Source of the DNA: Marivivens aquimaris
GTDB taxonomy: Bacteria; Pseudomonadota; Alphaproteobacteria; Rhodobacterales; Rhodobacteraceae
Direction of reading: 5' to 3'
Assembly (NCBI RefSeq): GCF_015220045.1
Contig: NZ_JADBGB010000001.1
Location: 1,889,001-1,953,000 of the forward strand
DNA length: 64,000 nucleotides
The notes under the pieces are model-generated. The model had not been told where the DNA came from, did no database searches, and saw only the letters and a program-made list of their open reading frames with translations. Positions 1 through 10,917 of this stretch are shown piece after piece. The first letter of the stretch is position 1; each line of letters begins with the position of its first letter. The translations under genes were made by a program, and so were the position numbers.

Positions 1-716
1 AGCATCGCGATCTGTTCGCTGTCGATAGGGGCCATTTGCGCATCTTCGCGGAGCGCCGCGATGCGGTCTTCGACCTCTTTGGCGGAGCGGAGGCCGACAA
101 CTTGAGCGTCAGCCATCGGATCAGCTTTGGCCAGCAGCGCGGCGCGGGTTGCAGGAACGTCGGCTTTGCCGCCGAAACGTTCCAGCAATGCGCGGAAGCG
201 GCGGGGGCGCCAGATGTGGCGCAGCAGAGCTGCTTTGCGCGCGTCGGATGTGTCGAGCCCGCGAACAGCGGCGGTCAGGATACCGTAGTCGCCAGTTGCA
301 GCGCGGACGGGCAGACCGTCCAGAGCCTTCGCGATGATCGCGAAGACCTCTGCGTCGGCTTGAACAGGCGCTTTGCCGTCGAACACCTCGTAGCCGACCT
401 GCACGTACTCGTTCGGGCGGCTAAGGTCTTCTTCCTGCATACGGAAGACTTTGCCCGAGTAGGTGTAGCGGGCCGGATCGGCGTTGGATTCCATGTGCCA
501 CTGCACCACGGGAACAGTGAAGTCCGGGCGGAGCATCATCTCGCCGCGCACGCCGTCTGTGGTCACATAGGCGCGGCCACGGATGTCTTCACCATAGAGG
601 TCGAGAAGCGTTTCGGCGGGTTGCAGGATGTCCGTTTCGACAAGCTGCGCGCCCTGCGCTTCAAAGAGCGCGCGGATGCGGCGCGCTTCTTCGTTCGTCT
701 GGCGAAGTCCCGTCAT
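1..716 (-). CDS. hisZ: ATP phosphoribosyltransferase regulatory subunit HisZ (partial, 3' end outside window)
   Basis: A class II aminoacyl-tRNA-synthetase-like protein that lacks tRNA charging and acts as the regulatory partner of short-form HisG in the first step of histidine synthesis. About 238 N-terminal residues are visible; the gene runs off the left edge. The start [12 protein letters not shown] and the segments [14 protein letters not shown] and [11 protein letters not shown] match the HisRS-like core. The start codon overlaps the hisS stop (ATGA at 713-716), so the two are translationally coupled; hisG would be expected next, outside the window. The family call is firm; the C-terminal part cannot be judged. 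Confidence 0.88.
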   Translation of the reverse strand, partial: MTGLRQTNEEARRIRALFEAQGAQLVETDILQPAETLLDLYGEDIRGRAYVTTDGVRGEMMLRPDFTVPVVQWHMESNADPARYTYSGKVFRMQEEDLSRPNEYVQVGYEVFDGKAPVQADAEVFAIIAKALDGLPVRAATGDYGILTAAVRGLDTSDARKAALLRHIWRPRRFRALLERFGGKADVPATRAALLAKADPMADAQVVGLRSAKEVEDRIAALREDAQMAPIDSEQIAM

Positions 717-2209
717 TGCTTCTGGCTTTCAAGGATTTCGCGGACTTTGGCGACGAGCTCCGAACGCGGCATTTCGTACTGCGAGGGACGCTCTTTCCAT
801 TCGTCGAGCGTGGCGTTCTGCGCGATCTGGGCACCGAGGATCAGGTCCTTGATCTGCACAACGCCGTTTTCCTTTTCGCTGCCACCTTCGATGACGGCGA
901 TCGGGCTGTTGCGCTTGTCCGCATACTTCAACTGGTTGCCGAAGTTCTTCGGGTTGCCGAGGTAAACCTCGGCGCGGATGCCTGCGTTGCGCAGCTCGGC
1001 GACCATAGCCTGATAGTCAGCCATGCGGTCCTTATCCATGACGGTCACGACCACGGGGCCGGTCGGCGCTCCGCCCATGCGGCCTTTTGCGCGGAGCGCG
1101 GCGAGCAGACGGTCAACACCAATCGACACGCCCGTTGCGGGGACTTCCTGACCGGTGAAGCGCTTGACCAGATCGTCGTAACGACCACCGCCCGACACCG
1201 AGCCGAACTGGCGCGGACGGCCCTTTTCGTCGAGGATTTCAAAGGTCAGTTCTGCTTCGAACACGGGGCCAGTGTAGTAACCGAGACCGCGCACGACCGA
1301 CGGGTCGATCAGGATACGGTCAGGGCCGTAGCCTTGGGCGTCCAGCAGTTCCGCGATGTATTCAAGCTCGTTCACGCCATCATTGCCGACGACCGAACCG
1401 CCGACCAGTTCACGCAGACGCGCAGCGGTCGCAGCGCCGGTGTCGCGGCGGGCGGACATGAAGCCCATGACGATGTCGGCTTGCTCGTCCGAAAGCCCAG
1501 CGCCCTTGGTGAAGTCGCCGGACTCGTCCATGCGGCCCTTGCCGATCAGAAGGCGGACGCCCTCCTCACCGAATTTGTCGAACTTGTCGATGGCGCGGAG
1601 CACGGTGCCGCGCTCTTCGGCCATTGCCTCGGGGTCATTGGGGTCGAGAACGCCTGCGACTTCCATCACGCCGTTCAGCACTTTGCGGTTGTTCACGCGC
1701 ACGATGTAGTCACCGCGCGGAATGCCGACGGTTTCCAGCGTGTCGGACAGCATCGCGCAGATCTCTGCGTCGGCGGCAACAGTCGGCGCGCCGACGGTAT
1801 CCGCGTCACACTGATAGAACTGACGGAAGCGGCCCGGTCCGGGCTTTTCATTACGCCAGACGGGCCCCATCGCGTAGCGGCGATAGGGCGACGGCAGGTC
1901 ATTGCGGTACTGCGCAGCCACTCGCGCCAGCGGCGCGGTCAGGTCATAGCGCAGCGCGACCCAGTCCTTTTCGTCTTCCTGCCATGCGAACACACCCTCG
2001 TTCGGGCGGTCGACGTCAGGAAGGAATTTACCCAGAGCTTCGACAGTTTCGACACCGGATGTCTCGAGCGCTTCGAAGCCGTAACGGTGGTAGACCTCGG
2101 CAATCTGGGACAGCATATGGGTGCGTTCGGTCACTTCGGTGCCGAAATAATCGCGGAACCCCTTCGGCGTGACTGCCTTGGGGCGGGGCTGCTTCTTTTG
2201 CTTTGCCAT
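713..2209 (-). CDS. hisS: histidyl-tRNA synthetase
   Basis: Charges tRNA-His in the cytoplasm. It has 498 residues, longer than the E. coli enzyme of about 424, as is common in alphaproteobacteria. Motif 2 is seen around residues 115-135 ([16 protein letters not shown]), the histidine-specific [11 protein letters not shown] around 309-318, and motif 3 at [10 protein letters not shown] around 360-369. The anticodon-binding domain follows from about 385. The start [13 protein letters not shown] was chosen because the upstream in-frame 40 codons look non-coding and the class II fold begins just after it. It is the first gene of the hisS-hisZ unit and is divergent from slyX, leaving about 100 bp for promoters. 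Confidence 0.95.
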   Translation of the reverse strand: MAKQKKQPRPKAVTPKGFRDYFGTEVTERTHMLSQIAEVYHRYGFEALETSGVETVEALGKFLPDVDRPNEGVFAWQEDEKDWVALRYDLTAPLARVAAQYRNDLPSPYRRYAMGPVWRNEKPGPGRFRQFYQCDADTVGAPTVAADAEICAMLSDTLETVGIPRGDYIVRVNNRKVLNGVMEVAGVLDPNDPEAMAEERGTVLRAIDKFDKFGEEGVRLLIGKGRMDESGDFTKGAGLSDEQADIVMGFMSARRDTGAATAARLRELVGGSVVGNDGVNELEYIAELLDAQGYGPDRILIDPSVVRGLGYYTGPVFEAELTFEILDEKGRPRQFGSVSGGGRYDDLVKRFTGQEVPATGVSIGVDRLLAALRAKGRMGGAPTGPVVVTVMDKDRMADYQAMVAELRNAGIRAEVYLGNPKNFGNQLKYADKRNSPIAVIEGGSEKENGVVQIKDLILGAQIAQNATLDEWKERPSQYEMPRSELVAKVREILESQKQ

Positions 2210-2310
2210 GGTCCGTCCTCGGTCGGTTTTCGCCGCATCCTTTATAGACAGGACCGCACAAGAGCAACGCGATCTTGGCCTTTCCTCCGCCACGGCATAA
2301 GATGTTGCAC

Positions 2311-2514
2311 ATGACAGACACCACCGCACTTGAAGAGCGTATCGCTCACCTCACCCGCACCGTCGAAGAACTGTCCGACATCGTCGCGCGGCAGGAGACC
2401 GATCTGCTACTGGCAAAGCGCCGCCTCGCCATGCTGATGGAGCGTGAGGCAGAGCGTGAATATGCGAGCAGCAACGACATCCCGCTCGCCGACCAGCGCC
2501 CGCCGCACTGGTAA
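2311..2514 (+). CDS. slyX: SlyX family protein
   Basis: A small 67-residue protein, mostly one predicted coiled coil ([15 protein letters not shown] followed by heptad-like leucines), ending in PPHW, which corresponds to the PPHY/PPHW tail typical of SlyX. The molecular role of SlyX is not established; in enterics it lies near the slyD region. The start at 2311 ([10 protein letters not shown]) gives the standard length; a longer in-frame start at 2275 adds residues unlike the family. Its stop codon abuts the stop of convergent dnaE with no spacer, and no terminator is visible between them. Confidence 0.85.
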   Translation: MTDTTALEERIAHLTRTVEELSDIVARQETDLLLAKRRLAMLMEREAEREYASSNDIPLADQRPPHW

Positions 2515-5500
2515 TTACATCTCGATCACGTCGACGACGCCTTCGATCGACCGCAGCGCCCCACGGATTTGCGGCGACACGGGGAAGCTATCGGCGAGGT
2601 CGATATCGACTTCTGCCGGATCGGCGTTGGTCATAACTGTGAGGCGGATCGGCCCGATGCTGCCCCGCACCTTGTCACGGCGCGCGGTTTCCAGAACGGA
2701 CGCGATGGAGACGACCGCCTCTTCGTCCTGAATATATACCTGAAGCCCTGCCCCGCCCGCATCGGCCACCACCGATTCCATCGGAGCGACCGCGCGGATC
2801 GTCGGATCGAACTGACCGTCGTTGAAACGCCCTTCGAGCGTGACGACCACTTTGTCGGTTTCTTCGAACACGGTACGCGCGGCGAATAGCTCGTCATCCT
2901 TGCGCATGAACATCGCGATGCCGGAAAGCTGGCCCGACGAATCCGAGATGTTCATTCGGAAATAGCGGGTGCCTTTTGATGACTTCATTTCGCGGAAGCC
3001 CGAAACCATGACGCCTACACGGACGGCAACGGCTCCTTCGGCCTCTGCTTTTTTTTGGGCTTCGGCGATCGTGAAGATTTTCTTGCGCTTCAACGCACTC
3101 GCATAGTCGTCGAGCGGGTGGCCCGAGAGGAAAAAGCCGATGGCTTTCTGCTCTTCCATCAGACGGTCGGATGGAGCCCAGTCGGTGACGGCAGCCAGAC
3201 GCGGTTCGGGCAGATCCTCGCCTGCATCACCGAATAGCGACACCTGCGCCGAAGCGCTCTGTTCGTGGATAGCTGCGGAATAGGCGACCAGCGGATCGAG
3301 GCTTTCCAGAACGCGGCGGCGGTTGCTGTCGAGCTGATCGAATGCCCCTGCCCGCGCAAGCATTTCCAGCGGGCGCTTGCCCACTTTCTTTAGATCGACG
3401 CGGCGGGCGAAATCGTAGAGCGTTGCGAACGGGCGGCCTGTTTCCTCGCGCGCACGAACGATCATATTCATCGCTTCGGAGCCGACGTTTTTCAGCGCGC
3501 CCAGCGCGTAGACAAGTTTCTGATCGACCACATCGAACGTCGCCAGCGAGCGGTTCACGCACGGCGGGACAATTTCGATGTTCATCCCGCGGCGGACTTC
3601 TTCGGCGTAGATCGCCAGCTTTTCCGTCAGGTGGATATCGCAGTTCATGACGCCTGCCATGAACTCGACCGGATGGTTCGCCTTGAGCCAACCTGTCTGG
3701 TAGGACACGACCGCGTAGGCCGCAGCGTGAGATTTGTTGAAGCCGTAGTTCGCGAATTTCTCCAGAAGGTCGAAGACCTCGGAAGCTTTCTTTTTATCAA
3801 CGCCGTTCTCTTTGGCGCCTGCTTCGAACTTCGGACGTTCGGCGTCCATCGCCTCTTTGATCTTCTTACCCATCGCACGGCGCAGAAGGTCAGCGCCGCC
3901 GAGCGAGTAACCCGCCATGACCTGCGCGATCTGCATCACCTGTTCCTGATAAACGATGATGCCCTGCGTTTCGGCGAGGATATGGTCGATGGTCGGGTGG
4001 ACGGATTCCAGTTCCTTGCGGCCGTGCTTCACGTCGCAATAGGTCGGGATGTTCTCCATCGGACCCGGACGGTAAAGCGCCACAAGCGCAACGATATCCT
4101 CGATACACGTCGGTTTCATCTGGCGAAGCGCGGACATCATGCCCGAACTTTCCACCTGGAACACAGCGACCGTTTTCGCATCGGAATAGAGGTCGTAGGT
4201 TTTCTTATCGTCCAGCGGGATCGCGTTGATGTGGTTCTCCGCACCGGCGGCAGGCTCGTAGAGCTGCGTGCCATCGGCGGCGATATGCAGCGAACGACCC
4301 GATTTGAAGATCAGGTTCATTGCCGACTGGATCACCGTCAGCGTTTTCAGACCGAGGAAGTCGAACTTCACCAGACCGGCCTGCTCCACCCATTTCATGT
4401 TGAACTGGGTCGCAGGCATGTCCGAACGCGGGTCTTGGTAGAGCGGCACGAGCCGATCCGTCGGGCGGTCCGCAATCACGACACCCGCCGCGTGTGTCGA
4501 CGCGTTCCTCAGCAACCCTTCGACCTGCATCCCGTATTTCAGAAGGCGGTCGATGACCTCTTCCTCGCTCGCCATCTGGCGCAGGCGGTCTTCCTGTTTG
4601 AGCGCCTGCTCGATCGACACGGGCTTCACGCCCTCAACGGGGATCAGCTTCGACAGGCGGTCGACCTGTCCGAACGGCAGCTGGAGCACACGCCCCACGT
4701 CACGCACTGCCGCCTTGGACAGAAGCGCACCGAAGGTGATGATCTGCGCGACCTTATCGCGGCCGTATTTCTCCTGAACGTATTTGATGACCTCTTCACG
4801 ACGGTCCATGCAGAAGTCGATGTCGAAGTCGGGCATCGACACACGTTCGGGGTTGAGGAAGCGTTCGAACAGCAGCGAATAGCGCAGCGGATCAAGGTCG
4901 GTAATCGTCAGCACGTAAGCCACGAGTGAGCCCGCACCTGAACCGCGGCCCGGCCCGACGGGGATGCCCTGATCCTTCGCCCACTTGATGAAGTCAGCAA
5001 CGATCAGGAAGTAACCGGGGAATCCCATGCCCTCGATGATATCCAGCTCGAACTGGAGGCGTTTGTTATACTCCTCCACCGGCGCGGCGTGGGGGATGAC
5101 CGCCAGTCGTGCTTCCAGACCTTCCCAAGCCTGACGGCGAAGTTCCTCGACCTCGTCATCGGCGAACTTCGGAAGGATCGGCGCGCGCTTGTAGGCTTTG
5201 AACGCGCAGCGCTTGGCAATCTCGACCGTGTTCTCGATAGCCTCGGGCAGGTCGGCGAAGAGTGTGATCATCTCTTCCTGCGACTTGAAATAGTGCTGGC
5301 GCGTAAGGCGGCGGCGGTCCTGCTGCTGGTCGACATATGCGCCCTCCGCGATACAGATCATCGCGTCGTGCGCTTCGTACATCTCTGCATTCGGGAAATA
5401 GACGTCGTTCGTCGCGACCAGCGGAATGTCCATCGCATAGGCCATCTCGACAAAACCGCGCTCGCTTAGCTTTTCGGCTTCGGGAAGGCCGCCCTCTTCG

Positions 5501-6039
5501 GGGTGACGCTGGAGTTCGACGTAGAGGCGGTCGCCGAAGATGTCCTTCAGCTCCTGCATCATCGCCTGCGCCTTGGCCGCCTGCCCCGTGCGCAACAGAC
5601 GCCCCATCGGACCGTCGGGGCCGCCGGTAAGACAGATCAGACCTGCGTTGTGCTCGCGCAGATCCTGCATCTGGATCTGCGGCAACTGACCCTCGTTATT
5701 ATCCACATAAAGGATGCTCGACATCCGCATGAGGTTCTCGTAGCCCTCTTCGGTCTGGGCGAGGAACACCAACGGCGCGGGCGGTTCGGGCTTCTTGCCC
5801 GGCTCGGGTTTGACGTAGCCGAAGCTCACCTGACAGCCGATAATCGGCTGGAGCCCCGCCCCACTCGCGTATTCGGAAAACTCAAGCGCGCAGAACATGC
5901 TGTTGGTGTCGGTCACCGCGACGGCGGGCATTCCCATGCCCAAGGCAGTGCCAGACAGCTTTTTGACCCGCATTGCCCCTTCGAGCAGCGAATATTCGGT
6001 ATGGACGCGCAGATGGATAAAACGGGGAGAGTCGGTCAT
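2515..6039 (-). CDS. dnaE: DNA polymerase III alpha subunit
   Basis: Catalytic subunit of the replicative polymerase (1174 aa, normal for DnaE1). The N-terminal PHP domain begins with HLRVHTEYSLLEGAM (residues 9-23). The polymerase core contains GPGRGSGAGSLVAY (362-375) and the catalytic aspartates in PDFDID (403-408). HhH and OB-fold regions are expected in the C-terminal third, and the protein ends in a short beta-rich tail. The start codon is followed directly by MTDSPRFIHLR with no extension. It is monocistronic, convergent with slyX and divergent from the xdh operon. Confidence 0.97.
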   Translation of the reverse strand: MTDSPRFIHLRVHTEYSLLEGAMRVKKLSGTALGMGMPAVAVTDTNSMFCALEFSEYASGAGLQPIIGCQVSFGYVKPEPGKKPEPPAPLVFLAQTEEGYENLMRMSSILYVDNNEGQLPQIQMQDLREHNAGLICLTGGPDGPMGRLLRTGQAAKAQAMMQELKDIFGDRLYVELQRHPEEGGLPEAEKLSERGFVEMAYAMDIPLVATNDVYFPNAEMYEAHDAMICIAEGAYVDQQQDRRRLTRQHYFKSQEEMITLFADLPEAIENTVEIAKRCAFKAYKRAPILPKFADDEVEELRRQAWEGLEARLAVIPHAAPVEEYNKRLQFELDIIEGMGFPGYFLIVADFIKWAKDQGIPVGPGRGSGAGSLVAYVLTITDLDPLRYSLLFERFLNPERVSMPDFDIDFCMDRREEVIKYVQEKYGRDKVAQIITFGALLSKAAVRDVGRVLQLPFGQVDRLSKLIPVEGVKPVSIEQALKQEDRLRQMASEEEVIDRLLKYGMQVEGLLRNASTHAAGVVIADRPTDRLVPLYQDPRSDMPATQFNMKWVEQAGLVKFDFLGLKTLTVIQSAMNLIFKSGRSLHIAADGTQLYEPAAGAENHINAIPLDDKKTYDLYSDAKTVAVFQVESSGMMSALRQMKPTCIEDIVALVALYRPGPMENIPTYCDVKHGRKELESVHPTIDHILAETQGIIVYQEQVMQIAQVMAGYSLGGADLLRRAMGKKIKEAMDAERPKFEAGAKENGVDKKKASEVFDLLEKFANYGFNKSHAAAYAVVSYQTGWLKANHPVEFMAGVMNCDIHLTEKLAIYAEEVRRGMNIEIVPPCVNRSLATFDVVDQKLVYALGALKNVGSEAMNMIVRAREETGRPFATLYDFARRVDLKKVGKRPLEMLARAGAFDQLDSNRRRVLESLDPLVAYSAAIHEQSASAQVSLFGDAGEDLPEPRLAAVTDWAPSDRLMEEQKAIGFFLSGHPLDDYASALKRKKIFTIAEAQKKAEAEGAVAVRVGVMVSGFREMKSSKGTRYFRMNISDSSGQLSGIAMFMRKDDELFAARTVFEETDKVVVTLEGRFNDGQFDPTIRAVAPMESVVADAGGAGLQVYIQDEEAVVSIASVLETARRDKVRGSIGPIRLTVMTNADPAEVDIDLADSFPVSPQIRGALRSIEGVVDVIEM

Positions 6040-6105
6040 ACGCCCAAGCTACCCCAAGCCTTTGATAAGTGGAACATCATCGCGATCACATTCGGCGCGA
6101 TCCCG

Positions 6106-6126
6106 TTTGCCTAATATTAAGGCAAA
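6106..6126. promoter_or_regulatory. Near-perfect 21-bp palindrome between dnaE and xdhA (candidate operator)
   Basis: The arms TTTGCCT and AGGCAAA flank a 7-nt AT-only centre. It lies 67 bp from the dnaE start and about 160 bp upstream of xdhA in an otherwise unassigned 245-bp gap. Its length and symmetry fit a dimeric helix-turn-helix regulator site; which gene it controls is not shown by the sequence. There is no U-tract, so it is not a terminator. Confidence 0.45.
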
Positions 6127-6284
6127 TGCCCTAGCGTCGCTTGCTTAGCGTGCAAATCATTCGGCAATACACCTTGCACAAAAGGGCCTTCATAGATTTG
6201 AATGAACGGTAAAAGGGGGCGCGGGTCTACGCCGCATCGACGATGCGCCATTCCCCAAGGAAGAGTAACGCGGCGGGTTTTCAC

Positions 6285-7640
6285 ATGGAGATCACGTTTC
6301 TTCTGAACGGAGAGACTGTTTCGGTAGACGTTCCGCCGACGCGGACGGTGCTCGACTGGCTACGCGAAGAGCAAGGGCTGACCGGTACGAAAGAAGGCTG
6401 CAACGAAGGCGACTGCGGTGCGTGCACCGTGATGGTCACCGACGAACGCGGCCCGCGTGCCCACAATGCCTGCATCATGCTCATGCCGCAGATCAACGGC
6501 AAAGCGCTCCGCACGGTCGAGGGCCTTTCGGGCCCGAACGGTGAAATGCATCCCGTCCAGCACGCGATGGTCGAAGAACACGGAAGCCAGTGCGGTTTCT
6601 GTACCCCCGGTTTCGTCGTGTCGATGGCGACTGCGCAGCTGACCGGAGAAACCGATACCGACCGCGTTCTGGCAGGCAACCTATGCCGCTGCACAGGATA
6701 CGCCCCGATTGTCCGCGCCGCCGAAAAGGCCGCGCATCAGGCAGCGCCCGAATGGGTCAAGGACAAGGCCGTTGACGCCAGCGCCTCCCCTGCCCAGCCG
6801 AAGTCCTCGGACGAACTGGCCGCGTGGTATATGGAGCACCCCGAAGGCACACTGGTTGCCGGTGCGACCGACGTCGGCCTCTGGGTGACGAAGCAACTAC
6901 GCGACCTGCCCAACGTGGCATTCGTCGGCGGCTGCGCAGACATGCGCAGTATTAATGACGAGGGGGATACGCTTCGCATCGGTGCGGGTGTGACTATGGC
7001 CGAGCTGCTTCCCGTGCTGACCAAACACCACCCGAGCTACGCCGCGATGGCCCGCCGCTACGGCTCGGAACAGGTGCGCAATTCAGCGACCATCGGCGGC
7101 AACATCGCCAACGGCTCGCCCATTGGAGACAACCCACCTGCCCTCATCGCGCTGGGTGCCACGCTGCACCTGCGCCGCGGTGATGACCGTCGTTCGATGC
7201 CGATCGAGGATTTCTTCATCGAATACGGCAAACAGGACCGGCAAGCGTGCGAGTTCGTCGAGGCCGTGACCATCCCCAAGTCGGCAGACGGCCTGCGCTG
7301 CTACAAACTGTCGAAGCGTTTCGATCAGGACATCTCTGCCGTTTGCGGATGCTTCAACCTGACAATCACTGACGGCACCGTCACCGAGGCCCGCATCGCG
7401 TTCGGCGGCATGGCGGGGACACCGCAACTGGCCAAGGGCACGATGGAGGCTCTGGTCGGTCAGCCGTGGACCGAAGCCACCATCGACGCGGCCTGCACCG
7501 CGCTGGGTACTGACTTCAAACCAATGTCCGACATGCGCGCCTCTGCTGCGTACCGCACCGAGGCCGCACAAGGGATGCTCCGCCGCTATTTCGCGGAGAG
7601 CCAAGGCATCTCCATCGACCTGATGGAGGTCCGCGCATGA
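6285..7640 (+). CDS. xdhA: xanthine dehydrogenase small subunit (FeS/FAD)
   Basis: Electron-transfer subunit of the cytoplasmic XdhAB enzyme, which oxidises hypoxanthine to xanthine and urate (451 aa). The plant-type [2Fe-2S] ligands are in [10 protein letters not shown] (Cys 39, 44, 47) plus Cys 63. The second cluster uses CGFC (103, 106) and CRC (134, 136). The FAD domain runs from about 165 to 445, with [17 protein letters not shown] as the flavin-binding segment. The start at 6285 (MEITFLLNG) begins exactly at the ferredoxin fold; an earlier in-frame start at 6243 adds 14 unlikely residues. The stop overlaps the xdhB start (ATGA), so it heads the operon xdhA-xdhB-xdhC followed by an ABC transporter. 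Confidence 0.95.
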   Translation: MEITFLLNGETVSVDVPPTRTVLDWLREEQGLTGTKEGCNEGDCGACTVMVTDERGPRAHNACIMLMPQINGKALRTVEGLSGPNGEMHPVQHAMVEEHGSQCGFCTPGFVVSMATAQLTGETDTDRVLAGNLCRCTGYAPIVRAAEKAAHQAAPEWVKDKAVDASASPAQPKSSDELAAWYMEHPEGTLVAGATDVGLWVTKQLRDLPNVAFVGGCADMRSINDEGDTLRIGAGVTMAELLPVLTKHHPSYAAMARRYGSEQVRNSATIGGNIANGSPIGDNPPALIALGATLHLRRGDDRRSMPIEDFFIEYGKQDRQACEFVEAVTIPKSADGLRCYKLSKRFDQDISAVCGCFNLTITDGTVTEARIAFGGMAGTPQLAKGTMEALVGQPWTEATIDAACTALGTDFKPMSDMRASAAYRTEAAQGMLRRYFAESQGISIDLMEVRA

Positions 7641-10003
7641 CCGTCGGCATCGCTACTCCGCACGACAGCGCCGCGCTTCACGTCACCGGCAAGGCCCGTT
7701 ACGTTGATGATATCCCCACGCCGAAAGGCACGCTGCACCTCGCGTTCGGTCTTTCGCCCCAGGCACGCGGGACGCTCCGCGAACTGGACGTTTCAGGCGT
7801 CCGCGCTGCAGAAGGTGTCGTCGCGGTTCTGACTGCCGACGACCTGCCCTTCGCCAACGATGTCAGCGCTTCGATCCATGACGAGCCCCTACTTGCCACT
7901 GACCGCGTGAACCACGTTGGCCAGCCGGTGTTTCTCGTGATCGCAGACACCCATCTGAATGCCCGAAAGGCCGCACGGCTCGGTAGGATGGTCATCGACG
8001 AAGAAGACCCGATCCTCACCTATGACGCCGCCCTTGCCGCTGAAAGCTGGTTCGAAGGCGGCCCGCGCGTCTGGCAGAAGGGTGATGCCGATGAGGCCGT
8101 AGCCAAGGCTCCGCGCCGACTATCGGGCCGGATCGAGATGGGCGGGCAAGAGCACTTCTACCTCGAAGGTCAGGCCGCGATGGCCGCGCCGCAGGAAAAT
8201 GGGGATATGGTGGTGCACAGCTCCACCCAGCACCCGACCGAAATCCAGCACAAGGTGGCCGAGGCGATCGGCACCCCGATGCACGCAGTCCGCGTCGAAT
8301 GTCGCCGGATGGGTGGCGGCTTCGGCGGCAAGGAGTCCCAAGGCAACGCGCTGGCCGTGTCCTGTGCGGTTGCCGCGCGTCTGACGGGGAAGCCCTGCAA
8401 GATGCGCTACGACCGCGACGACGACATGGTCATCACGGGCAAGCGCCATGACTTCCGCATCGACTACGAGGTCGGCTTTGACGAGCGTGGCCGCGTTCAG
8501 GGCGTCGTGTTTGAGCAGATCACCCGCGCCGGCTGGGCGCAAGATCTGACCGGAGCGGTCGCCGACCGCGCCATGCTCCACGCCGACAACGCTTACCTTC
8601 TGCCAACGGCCAAGATTACGTCCTACCGCCTCAAGACCAACATGCAGTCCGCCACCGCCTATCGCGGCTTCGGCGGTCCGCAAGGTGTGGTTGGCATCGA
8701 GCGAGTGATGGACCATATCGCGCACGACCTCGGTCTCGATCCGGTCGAAGTGCGCAAAGTGAACTACTACGCCGAAGCCAAGATCGACACGGCTTCCGAG
8801 ACCGCGCCCGACGGCACGTTTTCTCGCGTCAAAGGCGGCGGCACGCCGTTCGGCGGCAAGTACTCTCCCCCGAGCCACAAACCCGAGCCGAACACCACGC
8901 CCTACGGGATGGAGGTGAAGGACTTCCTGCTGCACGGCATGACCGAAAAGCTGCTGCAAAGTTGCGAGTACGAAGCGCGCCGCGAAGCCATCGCCGAGTG
9001 GAACGCCAACTCTCCGATCCTGAAACGGGGCATCGCATTCTCACCGGTAAAGTTCGGCATTTCGTTCACCCTCACCCACCTCAACCAAGCGGGCGCACTG
9101 GTCCACGTCTACGCCGACGGCTCGATCATGATGAACCATGGCGGGACGGAGATGGGCCAAGGTCTGTTCCAGAAGGTCGCTCAGGTCGCCTCTGCCCGCT
9201 TTGGCGTCGGCGTCGACAAGGTGAGGATTACGGCCACCGATACCGCAAAAGTGCCGAACACATCTGCCACCGCGGCATCGTCGGGGTCTGACCTTAATGG
9301 TATGGCCGTGCTGGTTGCCTGTGACGCAATCAAAGAGCGCATGGCAGAGCACCTCGGTGGCGGCCAACCCGTCGAATTCGCGGGCGGCATGGTGCGCTGG
9401 GCAGATCAGGAACTGACCTTCGCCGAAGCCGCGCTGAAGTGCTATGAGGCCCGCGTGAGCCTTTCGGCCACTGGGTTCTACAAGACGCCGGACCTGTCGT
9501 GGGACCGTCAAAAGGGCCAAGGTCGACCGTTCTTCTACTTTGCCCACGGCGCCGCTGTGACCGAAGTGGTGATCGACACGCTCACGGGCGAAAACCGCAT
9601 CCTGCGCACCGATATTCTGCACGACGCAGGCAAGTCGCTGAACCCCGCGATCGACAAGGGTCAGGTCGAAGGCGGCTATGTTCAAGGTGCCGGATGGCTG
9701 ACGACCGAAGAGCTTATCTGGGACGACCAAGGCCGCCTACGCACCCACGCGCCGTCGACTTATAAGATCCCCGCGTGCTCTGACCGTCCGCCTGTTTTCA
9801 ACGTCGAACTGGTCGATGCGGAGAACCCTGAGGCCACGATCTACCGATCCAAAGCTGTCGGCGAGCCGCCGTTCATGCTCGGCATCTCAGCGTTCCTCGC
9901 GTTATCGGACGCGGTTGCAGCTTGCGGCACGACCTACCCCGCCCTTGATGCGCCCGCGACGCCGGAACGCCTTCTCGAAGCCATCAAACGGGTGCGCGGG
10001 TGA
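7637..10003 (+). CDS. xdhB: xanthine dehydrogenase molybdopterin-binding subunit
   Basis: Catalytic Mo-cofactor subunit (788 aa), matching the Rhodobacter-type two-subunit enzyme. The visible motifs are [11 protein letters not shown] (about 169-179), [13 protein letters not shown] (about 225-237, with the substrate-binding Glu near 233), [10 protein letters not shown] (substrate-orienting Arg) and GGTEMGQG. Near the C-terminus, GEPPF carries the catalytic base Glu. All residues expected of an active xanthine dehydrogenase, rather than an aldehyde or CO dehydrogenase, are present. It is coupled to xdhA by ATGA and to xdhC by GTGA overlap. Confidence 0.95.
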   Translation: MTVGIATPHDSAALHVTGKARYVDDIPTPKGTLHLAFGLSPQARGTLRELDVSGVRAAEGVVAVLTADDLPFANDVSASIHDEPLLATDRVNHVGQPVFLVIADTHLNARKAARLGRMVIDEEDPILTYDAALAAESWFEGGPRVWQKGDADEAVAKAPRRLSGRIEMGGQEHFYLEGQAAMAAPQENGDMVVHSSTQHPTEIQHKVAEAIGTPMHAVRVECRRMGGGFGGKESQGNALAVSCAVAARLTGKPCKMRYDRDDDMVITGKRHDFRIDYEVGFDERGRVQGVVFEQITRAGWAQDLTGAVADRAMLHADNAYLLPTAKITSYRLKTNMQSATAYRGFGGPQGVVGIERVMDHIAHDLGLDPVEVRKVNYYAEAKIDTASETAPDGTFSRVKGGGTPFGGKYSPPSHKPEPNTTPYGMEVKDFLLHGMTEKLLQSCEYEARREAIAEWNANSPILKRGIAFSPVKFGISFTLTHLNQAGALVHVYADGSIMMNHGGTEMGQGLFQKVAQVASARFGVGVDKVRITATDTAKVPNTSATAASSGSDLNGMAVLVACDAIKERMAEHLGGGQPVEFAGGMVRWADQELTFAEAALKCYEARVSLSATGFYKTPDLSWDRQKGQGRPFFYFAHGAAVTEVVIDTLTGENRILRTDILHDAGKSLNPAIDKGQVEGGYVQGAGWLTTEELIWDDQGRLRTHAPSTYKIPACSDRPPVFNVELVDAENPEATIYRSKAVGEPPFMLGISAFLALSDAVAACGTTYPALDAPATPERLLEAIKRVRG

Positions 10004-10917
10004 GTTTCGACCTCGAACACCTCGCGGCCCTGACGGCTCGCGGACCCGTCGCGCGGATCGTCGTGACCCGAACCGCGGGTTCGGTCCCGCGTGAGGCGGG
10101 GACGGTGATGTATGTCTGGAACGATGGTCAGGACGGCACCATCGGCGGCGGTCGTCTGGAGTGGGAAGCCGTTGCCGCCGCCCGTGCTCAGACAGACGCG
10201 CTGTCCGAACGCACCTATCCCCTCGGGCCGGGACTTGGGCAGTGCTGCGGCGGGTCGGTGACATTGGTGAGCGAGATTTTCACTGCCGAAACGTTGCCAA
10301 CCCTCCCCTACGCGCGTCCATTAAAACCGGGCCCGATGCCGACGAGCGTCGAGCGCAAGCTGACGCACATTGGCACGCTCCCCGCGCCGGTCATCGTCGA
10401 CGGCTGGCTGATCGAGACAGCACCACCCAAGGGCCGCGAGATCTGGGTCTGGGGTTCGGGGCACGTGGGCCGCGCGCTGGTCGCCATTCTGGCTCCGCTG
10501 GCGGACATCAAATGGGTCGACATCGCGCAGGACCGTTTCCCGTCGGACATCCCTTTCGGCGTCACCGATCTGGTCGCCGTGGACCCCGTGCAGATGGTCA
10601 AACACGCACCAAAAACTGCCGAGCATGTCATCTTGACGCATAGTCATGAACTCGACCTTGCGCTCTGCCATGCTCTTCTGGCACATGGATTTTCCGGCCT
10701 CGGCCTCATCGGCTCGCAGACCAAACGCGCCCGCTTTTTCAAGCGGCTTGCCGATCTGGGACATCGGCAGGAAAAGATCGCGCGTATCGCCTGTCCGATC
10801 GGGGATCCGTCGCTTGGCAAACATCCTCAGGCAATAGCCTTGGGGGTCGCAACAGATGTGCTACAACGGGCGCACATCGGACAGGGAACGGGACAGGGCA
10901 ACAGTGACACTGCTTGA
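10000..10917 (+). CDS. xdhC: xanthine dehydrogenase maturation factor XdhC
   Basis: A chaperone that binds the molybdenum cofactor, supports its sulfuration and hands it to XdhB (305 aa). The N-terminal domain has RTAGSVPREAGTVMYV, and a Rossmann fold starts at VWGSGHVGRAL (about residue 147) with a conserved GLIGSQTKR segment. The start is GTG, overlapping the xdhB stop as GTGA at 10000-10003. The last 14 nt overlap the most likely GTG start of the following ABC ATPase, which ties the transporter to the xdh operon. Confidence 0.93.
   Translation: MSFDLEHLAALTARGPVARIVVTRTAGSVPREAGTVMYVWNDGQDGTIGGGRLEWEAVAAARAQTDALSERTYPLGPGLGQCCGGSVTLVSEIFTAETLPTLPYARPLKPGPMPTSVERKLTHIGTLPAPVIVDGWLIETAPPKGREIWVWGSGHVGRALVAILAPLADIKWVDIAQDRFPSDIPFGVTDLVAVDPVQMVKHAPKTAEHVILTHSHELDLALCHALLAHGFSGLGLIGSQTKRARFFKRLADLGHRQEKIARIACPIGDPSLGKHPQAIALGVATDVLQRAHIGQGTGQGNSDTA

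Noticed and set aside
2275..2310. Extended N-terminus for SlyX
   Set aside because: The added 12 residues are unlike SlyX, while ATG at 2311 gives the usual length.
716..2314. Long + strand reading frame opposite hisS
   Set aside because: It mirrors hisS codon for codon; the translated product has no recognisable domain, while hisS is unmistakable. Long antisense frames are common in GC-rich genes.
3631..4929. 432-codon + strand frame inside dnaE
   Set aside because: Antisense of the polymerase core; no independent evidence for a gene.
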